Assembly (NCBI RefSeq): GCF_050633145.1
Contig: NZ_JBOEFY010000040.1
Location: 62,001-126,000 of the forward strand
Origin: Kordia sp050633145
GTDB taxonomy: Bacteria > Bacteroidota > Bacteroidia > Flavobacteriales > Flavobacteriaceae
Length of the DNA: 64,000 nucleotides
Direction of reading: 5' to 3'
Below the pieces are notes generated by a model. The model was not told the DNA's origin, made no database searches, and worked only from the letters and a program-made list of their open reading frames with translations. The position numbers and the translations under genes are program-made. Below, piece by piece: positions 26,279 to 35,590 of this stretch (its first letter is position 1; each line of letters begins with the position of its first letter).

Positions 26279-26791
26279 TTATCCATTTAGTTTCTTATAC
26301 ACATCTTTAACAATCGTTCCCAAACCATACGGTATGGAATTTGGTCGTTCTTCGGTTTCTTCGTAATCATGTCTAAAACCAAAAATATGCGAATATTCGT
26401 GAAACCAATGTGCAGCAAGTTCAATATCGGTACTTCTTCTCATAAACCAGTTTTGGGTAATAATTAGCTCCTTTTCTCTTCTACCAACCTGACGCAAAAA
26501 CTTTCCAAGCTTTAAATGTAAGGTCCATTTATAATCATCTTCTCTATTACCATACTGCTCGTTGCCTTGTTTTAGTATTTCATAAATCTTAAGATTATCC
26601 ATTATCTCTTCTATTGGTCCTTTTGGATCTTTTTGATATCTTCTATCTGTAAAATCAAATGCTTTTACAGCTTCTCTAAATTCATTTGAATTTATAACCC
26701 TATTCATCAGCGCAACAGCTCTATGCGCTTTTTTACGTTTCCAACGTTTATTGAACTTGTGTAGTTTTGAGATGACAATTTTTGTTTCCAT
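26279..26791 (-). CDS. small HExxHxxGxxH zinc-site protein (metzincin-like)
   Basis: The 170 residues contain HEYSHIFGFRHD: His131, Glu132, His135 and His141 give the HExxHxxGxxH zinc site of metzincin peptidases. There is no signal peptide, and a very basic N-terminus (KFNKRWKRKKAHRAV) suggests nucleic-acid or membrane contact. No Met-turn is clear in the short C-terminus. It follows, on the same strand and after 44 bases, a gene for an exported beta-rich protein. I know no characterised metzincin this small without an export signal, so activity is uncertain. Confidence 0.7.
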   Translation of the reverse strand: METKIVISKLHKFNKRWKRKKAHRAVALMNRVINSNEFREAVKAFDFTDRRYQKDPKGPIEEIMDNLKIYEILKQGNEQYGNREDDYKWTLHLKLGKFLRQVGRREKELIITQNWFMRRSTDIELAAHWFHEYSHIFGFRHDYEETEERPNSIPYGLGTIVKDVYKKLNG

Positions 26792-26835
26792 ACAATGTGA
26801 GTTTATGAGTTGTTTATATGTATACGCTGATTTCT

Positions 26836-28380
26836 TTATAATTTACTTTGGATATTAATTGGCAAACCTATCTTAAAACCAAAACGCCAATCGTCTGCTT
26901 TGGTTGGATCGCTTGGTGTTGGACTCAATTTTAAATTAGACCGATCTATAAAAAGTTGCAAAGTTAGTAGGTTCTTCTTTTTACTAGTAGATTTAAGATT
27001 AAATAAAACGCCTGCTCTAAAAGGATAACGTTCCACTCTTTTAAAACGCGAATTATCTTTAAAATCAACTGTATTATAACCTAATTTCACAAATAACCCA
27101 TAACCATTTCGCATCCCATAAGCCTCAAAACTACCACTAGTAGCTGTTCCGTACCCATACGATTCTCCTCTACCATTAATGTAGCCTACTTTTTCATTAG
27201 CAATAGTAGTTCCGTTACCAATTATATCATTATAAACATAAGTTCGTTTACTAAAACTATTAATATTACTCCCCCGACCAACACTGGTCAAAGCTCTAAG
27301 ATAGAACAAATATTTGCTTGACTGAGAAAACCAATTCAAACTTGCATTCACTCCATAAAGATCACCTCGTTGATCACTAAAAAAATCATTAAAAGAAGCA
27401 CCCTCAATATAATTAAATACAGTTAGATTTTCGCGTTGATAATACGGTGAAAACCCTAAGTAGAAAAATTGCTTTCTTGTCCATTTATCAGCTCCATTTT
27501 TTAGCTCTAAATCTTCAACCGTTGCATGTATTGCTTTCACATCTGCAAGTGCTTTTTTATAGACCTCTAATAGCTTTTTAGGATTTATTATCTTTCCATC
27601 AATTACAAAATTCAACTTTATATTTTGGTTGGTTGTAGTTTTATTTTGTTGTTGATCTACAGTTCGAATGTTTATAATATTAAAGTTATCTTTATGAATA
27701 GAGTTATTGTGTTTATTTTCCAATTCAAACTCTGTGATCAACTTACCCAATTCTGAATTTGTAGTTCGTGGTGTATACATTGATTTGTTTAGGATAATTT
27801 GTTTATTATTTTCATGCGCTTTTACAACATAATCATTTCCATATAATGTATCTGTAGGAAGGTTTACTGCGACCATAAGATCATGTAATTTGTAAAAATT
27901 TTCATAAACCTTATAAATAGTATCCTTTTCTAAAAAATTTCGATTGATAAGTGCGCGTTGTACAGCAAGATCTTTTGCTGAAATGAAGTTTCTATTGTAT
28001 CCAAAAACATAAAAATAATTCACCGCAAAATTTGCTTGCTTGCTTCCTCCATCTTCATCGAAGAAATAAACACCTTTATCTACAGCAAAATTTCCGTCAA
28101 TAGTCACTAGCCAATTAGTTCCCCTTTTTACAAAACCTTTAACGGACAATTTAGAAGAATTGTCCGTTAATTCTGTTGAAAATCCTTGCGCTGGGGTATT
28201 TTCTCCTAAAATAGCAAAGTTTAAATCCTGAAAAAGAAGTTTTTTAAAGGCTTCTACTGACACTAATTTATCAGCATCTACTACTTCAACAGGTTTAGTT
28301 GGACTTAATGCGACTGATACCTGAGCATTCACAAACAATGTAAAGGTAAAATAGAACAAAAGTGTAATTTTTAATTTCAT
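26836..28380 (-). CDS. exported beta-rich protein, probable outer membrane protein
   Basis: From the ATG at 28380 the 514-residue protein starts with a signal peptide (LLFYFTFTLFVNAQ). An ATG at 28431 would put 17 residues before it and is rejected. The first 230 residues are mixed. The C-terminal half alternates polar and aromatic residues (NASLNWFSQSSKYLFYLRAL; FVKLGYNTVDFKD; LLTLQLFIDRSNL) and ends FGFKIGLPINIQSKL, as in outer-membrane barrels. I do not recognise the family. It probably forms a two-gene unit with the HExxH protein downstream. An exact palindrome lies 137 bases upstream. Confidence 0.75.
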   Translation of the reverse strand: MKLKITLLFYFTFTLFVNAQVSVALSPTKPVEVVDADKLVSVEAFKKLLFQDLNFAILGENTPAQGFSTELTDNSSKLSVKGFVKRGTNWLVTIDGNFAVDKGVYFFDEDGGSKQANFAVNYFYVFGYNRNFISAKDLAVQRALINRNFLEKDTIYKVYENFYKLHDLMVAVNLPTDTLYGNDYVVKAHENNKQIILNKSMYTPRTTNSELGKLITEFELENKHNNSIHKDNFNIINIRTVDQQQNKTTTNQNIKLNFVIDGKIINPKKLLEVYKKALADVKAIHATVEDLELKNGADKWTRKQFFYLGFSPYYQRENLTVFNYIEGASFNDFFSDQRGDLYGVNASLNWFSQSSKYLFYLRALTSVGRGSNINSFSKRTYVYNDIIGNGTTIANEKVGYINGRGESYGYGTATSGSFEAYGMRNGYGLFVKLGYNTVDFKDNSRFKRVERYPFRAGVLFNLKSTSKKKNLLTLQLFIDRSNLKLSPTPSDPTKADDWRFGFKIGLPINIQSKL

Positions 28381-28516
28381 AATATTAAGTAGTTTTAGTT
28401 GATGCATAAATCTACATGCGTTTGGTATCATAAAAAATACTTACAAATAGGTAATCTTCTTCTTAAGTGATTAATTGTAATTCAAAACAATACTAAAAAA
28501 AACAGTAGAGATATAC

Positions 28517-28532
28517 TTACGGATATCCGTAA
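28517..28532. promoter_or_regulatory. perfect palindrome TTACGG-ATAT-CCGTAA, candidate operator
   Basis: All 16 bases are self-complementary. It lies upstream of the exported beta-rich protein gene and shares both arms with the repeat at 25454-25469. Confidence 0.5.
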
Positions 28533-28582
28533 AAGCAATCAATAAAAAACTTCCAGAACTACCAGCTAGTGAAAATGCATAT

Positions 28583-28753
28583 ATGAGATCGGACGTTACA
28601 GAAGCTACAGAATTATTTAGTGCTAGAGTTTTTGTACGCTTTAAAGATTTTCATGTAAAAGCAAATTTGACAGCAAATACACTTTCTGAAATTCAAAAAA
28701 ACGAATGGGAAACGTTTTTACAATTGTATTCCATTATGGGAATGATTACATAG
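28583..28753 (+). CDS. possible small gene or gene fragment (56 aa)
   Basis: A frame beginning MRSDVTEATELFSARVF and ending in YSIMGMIT runs to a TAG. The same frame stays open upstream without a start to about 28478 (TVEIYLRISVKAINKKLPELP), so it may be the end of a longer lost gene. The composition looks protein-like (an amphipathic helix with SEIQKNEWETFLQLY). No promoter is seen. It overlaps by eight bases the end of the convergent PutAbiC-like gene. This may also be a chance frame. Confidence 0.3.
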   Translation: MRSDVTEATELFSARVFVRFKDFHVKANLTANTLSEIQKNEWETFLQLYSIMGMIT

Positions 28754-29852
28754 TATTTTTTGTAAAATACTCTTTAGGCGTTTCAATATATTTTAAACGT
28801 TCTTTTGGAATGTCTTCAATCATATTATAATCTCCGTTAAGATATTTCCCCCATTTAGGCGCATGGTCCATTCTAAAATGGTAATACAACATAATTTGTT
28901 CTGCCGCTGAAAGTTGCGAACGCAAGGTTTTTAAATATTCTTGTACTTGTGTTTTGTTTAGCAAATCGTCTTCTTGTTGTACAACATATTTGACTGTACT
29001 AAATAAATGTCTATAATAATGTCCCAAGTGAAATTCATGTCCGCTAAAAGGTTTGTATTTTACATAGAGTCGAATTGTTCGTTTACTCTTTTCATTACTT
29101 TTTTCTTTCCATCTTCCATAGAATACATTCAATTGTCCGCTGGAAGATTTGTGTTCTTTTCGTTTATGATTAAAATCTTTCTTTACTTTATCGATGTAAG
29201 TTTCATCAGAAATTCCTTCAAAAACGTCATTGTTATACGAGTTAATTCCATAATACACAATCCTATAGGCTACTTGCATCAATGTAGCCTCATCATACGC
29301 GCAAGTATGATTATCGGCTTCACAGGCATGCCATTCTAAAAGTTCATAACAAGCTGTAACCTCAAAAAGCATACGCTCAAATAATTGACGTCCTTGTGTA
29401 AAACGAATTACTTGCGATTCGGAAGTTGTAATTTGCCTAAACATATCTTCTTTTTTTGCAGCTTCATCAGCAAAGGTTTTTGTGTTTTCGCGCATAAGTT
29501 CATACCCATGCAGGCTTATTTCATTGACATTTTCTTTATGCAAACGTACTTTTTCATAGAACTGCGATTCAAACTGTTGCATACGTAATTGTCTTTGCAC
29601 TTTTTGATTTGCCAAATATTGTACATAAAATGCCATAAAGGTCAACAAAGCTGCGGCAATCCCAACAATTGGGTTGAGCAAGCCGCCAACTGTATCACCA
29701 ATACTTCCCAAGGTGCTATAGTTGTACCAGCTTGAAAATATAGGAAGTAATAGAATTAAAAAACCAACAATTGCCAAGCCTATAAAAAGTAAACTTAATC
29801 CGCTACTAAATGAAATTAACGCGTCTTCTTCTTTCTTATTTTTTGATGTCAT
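28746..29852 (-). CDS. PutAbiC-like membrane protein (putative phage abortive infection family)
   Basis: The 368 residues start with two membrane helices (about 19-42 and 58-82; GGLLNPIVGIAAALLTFMAFY). A cytoplasmic helical domain follows, with QLRMQQFESQFYEKVRLHKENV and FSGHEFHLGHYYRHLFSTVKYV in parts. This layout matches the putative phage abortive infection protein family PF16872. The ATG overlaps the stop of the asparagine synthetase fusion gene (ATGA), so it is the last gene of a translationally coupled operon. The family name comes from weak similarity to AbiC; a role in immunity to the product or in defence is equally possible. Confidence 0.75.
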   Translation of the reverse strand: MTSKNKKEEDALISFSSGLSLLFIGLAIVGFLILLLPIFSSWYNYSTLGSIGDTVGGLLNPIVGIAAALLTFMAFYVQYLANQKVQRQLRMQQFESQFYEKVRLHKENVNEISLHGYELMRENTKTFADEAAKKEDMFRQITTSESQVIRFTQGRQLFERMLFEVTACYELLEWHACEADNHTCAYDEATLMQVAYRIVYYGINSYNNDVFEGISDETYIDKVKKDFNHKRKEHKSSSGQLNVFYGRWKEKSNEKSKRTIRLYVKYKPFSGHEFHLGHYYRHLFSTVKYVVQQEDDLLNKTQVQEYLKTLRSQLSAAEQIMLYYHFRMDHAPKWGKYLNGDYNMIEDIPKERLKYIETPKEYFTKNTM

Positions 29853-31978
29853 GAGTTGAATGTATTTTGGTTATACTGTGATAAAAGTTGTGGAAAATAC
29901 GTTTTAATGAATGCTTTAATAGCTTCCGAAGTTAATTCCTGTTCTATATATTTTTTTTGATCTTGATACACGCGCAATCGATCTCCTTTTAAGAAGTAAA
30001 ATTGATCATCCTTCACAAAAGAGAGTCGTAAGCTTTGTTGAAACGGATATACATTATATGGATCAAATCGATTGGCAATAGCTTCTGTTATGGCAGTTTG
30101 TGCTTGTTCTTGTAACGAAATAATCATTAAGGGTTTAAATTCAGTTTTCGTCTTTATTTGAACAATGAGAGCTAATTTTGTTTGCTTGACGCGAAATTCT
30201 ATTCCGAATGCTGAATAACTACTGTCTTCAAAAGCTGGAAATAGTTGAATACAAGGCCAGCCTGATCCTACATCTATAAAATATTTTTTTCCTTGTAAAT
30301 TAATAGAAAGTAAACGATGACAAGCAATGCCTGCTATCTCCGCAGTATGCAATTGTGTCTCAATACCTTCTGCTGCCAAAACTGCCTTAAAATGCAAGGT
30401 TTTATCAGAGCACGTACCGCCTAAATGTCGATTCTTCTCTGTACGTTCTGTCTGCATCATCAAATTATGGAAAGTAGTCTGCTGGTAATCTGCCAACAAT
30501 AAACGTTCTATCTTCTGAACAATATCTGCATCTTTATGTCTTGCTTTTCGCTTTGCAATAAACGGATCAAAAACTGGATATTCTGAAAAATACGGATGTG
30601 TTGTGTCAAATGCCGAAAAGAAGTTTTTCCAAATGGTTTGTAAATGTGTATGCTCTGAGAGTTGTTGTTTCTTAGAAAACTCCACCACAGCATTCCGAAT
30701 GCCTGAACCCACGTCGCAAGACATTTTTTTACGCTGTACAATACGTTCTGGCAATACCGCTTTAAAGAGTTCGCGCAGTATGTATTTTCCTTGTAATCCG
30801 TTTTTGTTCTGTATCAAATCGTATACAGATAATTGTTGAGCAATGGCATATACGTTTTTGTCTAAAAAAGGACAACGCGCTTCTATAGTTGCTGCCATAC
30901 TCGCACGATCTAAACGTCGTAATTCTGTAAGGTGTAAATTTTCAATTAAGATTTTTTTAGCAGCAAACCACGTGTTTTTATCTTTTGTGATGGAGTATCC
31001 ACAGAACAATTCGTCAGCACCTTCGCCAGATATAATTACTTTTAAACCATCTATAGCAGCTTGTTTTGCCAATAAATACGTTGCCAATCCGTTGCTTATA
31101 ATCGATGGGTTGAAACTTTCCGTATGATAAACCATCATAGGAATCAATGCCTCTATTTCACCAACGGTGGGCAATGGAATGTAAGTTACTTTGTTAGTAA
31201 TGTTTAATGCTTCAGCAAGTAACTTCACATGACGATAATCTTCATTGTTTTCATCTCCCAAACAATAATACCGAACAGCTTTTGAGTGTTTTGAAACAAT
31301 TGACGCTATGATAGAACTGTCCAATCCGCCACTTAAAAATACGCCAAAGGTTTGTCCGTACGGAACTCTTTTGTGTACAGCTGCTTCTAGTACTTCTTTT
31401 AGTTTTTCTTTAGGAATGGTTTCGTGTTGATGTGTACGAATCGATACAATCTGATCATTTTCTAATTTAGAAAGTCCTTTTGGGATGATTTCAAAACTCG
31501 TCACCGATTCAATACCTCTTAAAACACTTACTACACAATTGAATGTTGGCGTTTTGACAAAGAACAAAGGTTTCTTACCTATATAATCTTTTAAAAAGTA
31601 ACACGTTTTAGTCGGTTTATGAATGATGATTCCTGAATAAAAACCATCTAGTACTGCTATTAGAGTTTCACCTAGTATCTCAAATAATGGCGCAATGATT
31701 TCAATATCAGAAGTTCCTTTTGTGGTGAGTTGGTAGCTTTCTTTCAGTTCTTTATGATTATAGATTTCACCATTAAAAACAACAATATATGTGTCTGTTT
31801 CAAATGGTTGATTCCCTAATAAAGTTGGATCAACAATTGCCAAACGATTGAAGCCTATTTGTAAATCTTGAAATGTACATATTGCTTGATGATCGCGTCC
31901 CCGATGTTGCTGCACGTCCAATAGTTGCTTACACTCTGTAGCATCTTTAGCCCCAAAAGTTAATACAATTCCACACAT
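29849..31978 (-). CDS. asparagine synthetase-arylamine N-acetyltransferase-like fusion protein
   Basis: The N-terminal glutaminase domain (1-175) has the nucleophile Cys2 (MCGIV) and FNGEIYN. The synthetase domain (about 185-450) has the ATP-pyrophosphatase loop FLSGGLDSS at 214-222 and SGEGADELFCGY at 317-328. The C-terminal part (about 485-709) resembles arylamine N-acetyltransferases. Cys523 (LGGTCSDK), His554 (ACHRLLS) and Asp569 (FIDVGSG) fit the Cys-His-Asp triad, with the 15-residue His-Asp spacing of that family. I know of no described enzyme with this fusion. Asparagine synthetase homologues form amides or lactams in peptide and beta-lactam products. The gene lies four bases after the M20 gene and overlaps the next gene by four. 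Confidence 0.85.
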   Translation of the reverse strand: MCGIVLTFGAKDATECKQLLDVQQHRGRDHQAICTFQDLQIGFNRLAIVDPTLLGNQPFETDTYIVVFNGEIYNHKELKESYQLTTKGTSDIEIIAPLFEILGETLIAVLDGFYSGIIIHKPTKTCYFLKDYIGKKPLFFVKTPTFNCVVSVLRGIESVTSFEIIPKGLSKLENDQIVSIRTHQHETIPKEKLKEVLEAAVHKRVPYGQTFGVFLSGGLDSSIIASIVSKHSKAVRYYCLGDENNEDYRHVKLLAEALNITNKVTYIPLPTVGEIEALIPMMVYHTESFNPSIISNGLATYLLAKQAAIDGLKVIISGEGADELFCGYSITKDKNTWFAAKKILIENLHLTELRRLDRASMAATIEARCPFLDKNVYAIAQQLSVYDLIQNKNGLQGKYILRELFKAVLPERIVQRKKMSCDVGSGIRNAVVEFSKKQQLSEHTHLQTIWKNFFSAFDTTHPYFSEYPVFDPFIAKRKARHKDADIVQKIERLLLADYQQTTFHNLMMQTERTEKNRHLGGTCSDKTLHFKAVLAAEGIETQLHTAEIAGIACHRLLSINLQGKKYFIDVGSGWPCIQLFPAFEDSSYSAFGIEFRVKQTKLALIVQIKTKTEFKPLMIISLQEQAQTAITEAIANRFDPYNVYPFQQSLRLSFVKDDQFYFLKGDRLRVYQDQKKYIEQELTSEAIKAFIKTYFPQLLSQYNQNTFNS

Positions 31979-31982
31979 ATAT

Positions 31983-32783
31983 TTATAAATCAGTGATTAA
32001 AACCCAGCGGATAAATTTTTGAAATACAGCGGTGTGTCTCTCTAGTTTAGAAACAGAGAGACTTTCATTATCACGATGAATTCTACACTGCCCATCATTC
32101 GGTCCAAACCCAATATAAACTGCCGTTTCAGGAATGTTGGTTACAAAAGGACAGGTTGTGAATTTATTCAGTTGTCGGTTTTCCGGGCGTGCTTTTCCAT
32201 CATAAATAGCTTGATTTAAACTGTGTACAAAGCCTGGAATCGTTTCAGTTTTTGGTAAGTGAAAAAGCAACGGTGTTTCTTTTTTGTACACGCCTGTTTC
32301 TTCTACATGCAGTTTGGCGTTGAAATCTTTTAACAATTGTGGAATTACGGTAAACGGAGTTGGTCCAGCAACTTCCTCTTCTCCTTGTATAATCCATAAA
32401 ATATTTGGCAACTCCTCGCCTGCATTTTTCATTGCTTGCAACGCTAGAATTCTACAAAGTAAAATTCCTTTATTGTCTGCAATACCTCTGCAATAGTACC
32501 GATCTTTTTTGGTAATAACTTCAAACGGCGGTGTATCCCATTTTTCGGAAGTATTTATTTTTTCTACATCGTAATGCCCATACAACACCACTTTTTTATT
32601 CGTATTGCTATTTGTATAACGCGCCACAAGTACAGGTTGGTTTGTAGGACTATCACCTTCCAAATGGACCGAAAAACCTATAGATACTAGTAATTCGGTA
32701 ATGAATTGAATTCCTTTTTGATTTTCTGCATCATGATGGGCAATGGTTTGTATTCCTATAAAAGTTTTGAGTTGTGCTATCAT
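31983..32783 (-). CDS. compact M20 family metallopeptidase
   Basis: The 266 residues contain the two-metal site of M20 peptidases: His70 and Asp72 in LYGHYDV, Asp103 in GIADNKG, Glu135/Glu136 in QGEEEV, Glu161 or Glu162, and His236 in CRIHRDNE. Typical members have 350-480 residues; here the lid or dimerisation domain between the last ligands is nearly absent, leaving the catalytic domain. It may cleave a peptide or amide bond, or an acyl group, on the product of this operon. The start overlaps the stop of the glycosyltransferase-kinase gene (ATGA) and there is no signal peptide. Confidence 0.85.
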   Translation of the reverse strand: MIAQLKTFIGIQTIAHHDAENQKGIQFITELLVSIGFSVHLEGDSPTNQPVLVARYTNSNTNKKVVLYGHYDVEKINTSEKWDTPPFEVITKKDRYYCRGIADNKGILLCRILALQAMKNAGEELPNILWIIQGEEEVAGPTPFTVIPQLLKDFNAKLHVEETGVYKKETPLLFHLPKTETIPGFVHSLNQAIYDGKARPENRQLNKFTTCPFVTNIPETAVYIGFGPNDGQCRIHRDNESLSVSKLERHTAVFQKFIRWVLITDL

Positions 32784-35590
32784 AGTATTTGTGAATTTAT
32801 ATTGTTGGCAACAAGTATTTTAGGAGAAGACGCTTGTATGGTTTCCCAAATTTGTTTCCAGTTTTCTATTTCTTTAATCTGCTTGTTTGCGTTTATTGCT
32901 TTGATGTATTTTTTAAATTTTGATTCTTCCATACTTGGAAATTTTACGAATAAACAAGCCCGCTTTATAGAATTAATAAACCGTTCTTCTGTATACGTTT
33001 CAAAAGATTTTCCGTAGTCAATCAACTTTAATTGACCAGTTTCTGTACGAATAAAGTTTTTGGGTTTGATATTGGTAAATACAAAACGATGTTGGTAGCA
33101 AAAGCGCAAAAATGCTGTAATTTCGGTTATAGTTACTTCTTTAACTGATTGAAAAGCATGATATGCATACCGAATGTATTTATAGTTTGCTACTTCATGA
33201 AAAGTAAGTGTTTCTAAAAAATCGCTTTGTTCAAAGTGTATAGCTTGTTGTTGTAAAAAAAACCACTCTTGCTCGCGAATGGCAAAGAATATCTTATAAA
33301 TATAATGTGTATCTGTAAATACTTTTCCTTCCGAACCTTCTCCTAATAAATAGGTGTTTTTAGTAAGTTGTAATTTTGTTTTGATAAATGCTTCATTGAT
33401 GGTTTCGTTTGCCAATCGATGTGTAATGGCACTCGTGTAAGACCATAATATATCGCCCAAATTACTTAAGTATGTTTGTATATATGCTTTGTCTAAAGAT
33501 TTCTCTATTGTATTTAAAAAGGACTCACGTAAAACATTATCATCAAATTGTGAGCTATATGGTAACACTTCATCTGCATGTTTTTGTTTTAATAATTGTA
33601 ATATTCCGTATATCCTATAATAGTTCATAAGAAAACGTGCTTTTCTATGTTGTATATACTGTTTAAATGTTTTGTAAAACATATCAGCATATACCTCATT
33701 TGCCAGCGATGCTATGATATGAATTGGGCGCTGCACTTCTTTTTCTTGCTTGATAATTGCAACGGTTGCCAACAAAGCCTTGTTAAATGCATAGCCTATG
33801 ATGTCATTGGCAGACTTGTTTAATTCTTTTTCAATACGAAATGCTTGTATAGGTCTGTTTTGATCTAACGCCATTGTGTGTACTACAAAATCATATTTTG
33901 AAAACACCTGACTCATTAATGCCCAAGACAAATCGCCACGACGTGTAAATGTATCATTGACTTCCAAACTTACCACAGGATAGGAACGCAACAATTCTCT
34001 ATTGAATACCAATGTATTTGGTCCACGATTGGTGGCTAGTTTTTGTATTCCGTTCAATTCCTGTTGCAACGCAGGACGCGAAATTGCTTTTCCAGAAAAA
34101 TTCTTAACTAAATCACTTTCAAGAGTACAGTTATAATACATAGGAGTTTCTGTATGTTGTGTATGCGCATCTGTGAGATCATAGTAATAATCAGGAAGCG
34201 CACTTATATTTTTAGCATCAGAAGCTACGTTTGTGTTAGCAACGGTACTATACCATAAATCGACCAATTGACTTCGAATACAAGAAAACATAGGCAAAGG
34301 CGCATCTAGGCTTACACTTCCTATCAAAGCATCTGCTGTATTTTTATATTGATTGATGATGGAAAAAAGATCGTATGTAGTTGCTTTTGCACCTTGCTTA
34401 AATGTATTTGTAAACCTGACATCATCATCAATAATCCAATACACTGTATCAGTAATAGTACGAGTTTCATGATATAGATGATATTGTAAAATGGTTCTAC
34501 CAATAGCAATAGAGTTAATGGTTGTAAACTTTGAGAAATACGAACCATACATCTTATCTCTTAGATATTGTTGCCAAGTAGCTTTGGAAATGATTTTGTA
34601 TTGAGTATGATTTGAAATTGTTTGAAACATTGAAGCTTCACTAGAAGTATTATTAATAATCAATACCAAATCTACAGGAATATGTTGTGTTTCAATATTC
34701 TTAAGGATTCTATTGGCAAGTTGTATGTCTCCTGCAATGAATCCAATCACAAAGAAAAAATCTTTCTTATCATTAAAACCTATATGATTGGTTTGAGTTT
34801 TAGTTGCTGACTTTTGCGTAATTTGAATGGTTTCTTGCGGAATATCGAAAATCTGTTGAGCACGTGCAAAGAATAAGGATTCTTCCTTTTTTTCCATAAA
34901 AGCCTTGTATTTGTAATAGAAATACTGGTAGCTCTCTTTTTTTAGTGTTGAATTTGTCGTTACCCTTGGACGATCTTCATCTACATAGATATTTACCAAG
35001 TGTTGCGGTATGATATGATACGTAGGTTTCAACTGAAGCAAGCGTATAAAAATGTCACGATCTACAGTTGCTTGCATAGCTTCATCAAAACAACCAGCCT
35101 TTAATAATGTTTTTAATCGCACGAAAGTGTTAGATCCGCCAACACCAGGATTCCCTATTAAGAAATCATGATAAGATAACCTTTTTGGCAATTGAAGTTT
35201 TTGTGTCGTATTGCTTGATATCCGATTGATGTTTGCTAAATAAATGTCTGCCACTTCCTCACTATTTGCAATTGTTTCTAAATAATCTTTATGCCAAGCA
35301 TCATCATCATCTAAAAAAGCAATATACAAATCATCTGCAATCGTATATTTTTTAAGTATCGCTTCAATAGCTGTATTTAAAGCGCCTGCGTAGTTTGAAG
35401 TACGTTTATTTTTTAAATAAGTACAATTAGACTTTTGACAAAGTATTTGTTCTGCTTCTTTATTGGTTTCATAAGAATTAGAAATTACAAAGATATCAAG
35501 TAAGCTATAGTGCTGTGCTTTTACTGATTGCAAAGCTCGTCTTAACAAAGCACAACGATTGTGAGTAACAATAACAGTGATGATTTTCAT
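32780..35590 (-). CDS. two glycosyltransferase-like domains fused to a degenerate protein-kinase-like domain
   Basis: Residues 1-240 form a GT-A glycosyltransferase (family 2): ITVIVTHNR at the start, LDDDDAWH at 93-100 for metal and sugar nucleotide. A second glycosyltransferase-like unit (about 275-600) carries WIIDDDVRF near 388. The C-terminus (about 740-930) resembles a protein kinase: LLGEGSEGKVF is the Gly-rich loop, YKIFF holds the Lys, and LIDYGKSF stands for DFG. In the catalytic loop, FTNIKPKNF has Asn where the HxD Asp is expected, so it may be a pseudokinase or act unusually. It is the first gene of the four-gene operon and diverges from two precursor peptide genes across 241 bases. 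Confidence 0.8.
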   Translation of the reverse strand: MKIITVIVTHNRCALLRRALQSVKAQHYSLLDIFVISNSYETNKEAEQILCQKSNCTYLKNKRTSNYAGALNTAIEAILKKYTIADDLYIAFLDDDDAWHKDYLETIANSEEVADIYLANINRISSNTTQKLQLPKRLSYHDFLIGNPGVGGSNTFVRLKTLLKAGCFDEAMQATVDRDIFIRLLQLKPTYHIIPQHLVNIYVDEDRPRVTTNSTLKKESYQYFYYKYKAFMEKKEESLFFARAQQIFDIPQETIQITQKSATKTQTNHIGFNDKKDFFFVIGFIAGDIQLANRILKNIETQHIPVDLVLIINNTSSEASMFQTISNHTQYKIISKATWQQYLRDKMYGSYFSKFTTINSIAIGRTILQYHLYHETRTITDTVYWIIDDDVRFTNTFKQGAKATTYDLFSIINQYKNTADALIGSVSLDAPLPMFSCIRSQLVDLWYSTVANTNVASDAKNISALPDYYYDLTDAHTQHTETPMYYNCTLESDLVKNFSGKAISRPALQQELNGIQKLATNRGPNTLVFNRELLRSYPVVSLEVNDTFTRRGDLSWALMSQVFSKYDFVVHTMALDQNRPIQAFRIEKELNKSANDIIGYAFNKALLATVAIIKQEKEVQRPIHIIASLANEVYADMFYKTFKQYIQHRKARFLMNYYRIYGILQLLKQKHADEVLPYSSQFDDNVLRESFLNTIEKSLDKAYIQTYLSNLGDILWSYTSAITHRLANETINEAFIKTKLQLTKNTYLLGEGSEGKVFTDTHYIYKIFFAIREQEWFFLQQQAIHFEQSDFLETLTFHEVANYKYIRYAYHAFQSVKEVTITEITAFLRFCYQHRFVFTNIKPKNFIRTETGQLKLIDYGKSFETYTEERFINSIKRACLFVKFPSMEESKFKKYIKAINANKQIKEIENWKQIWETIQASSPKILVANNINSQIL

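Noticed and set aside
28746..29852. Reading the PutAbiC-like gene as evidence for a phage-defence island
   Set aside because: No other defence gene is near, and it is translationally coupled to biosynthetic-type genes; the family name rests on distant similarity.
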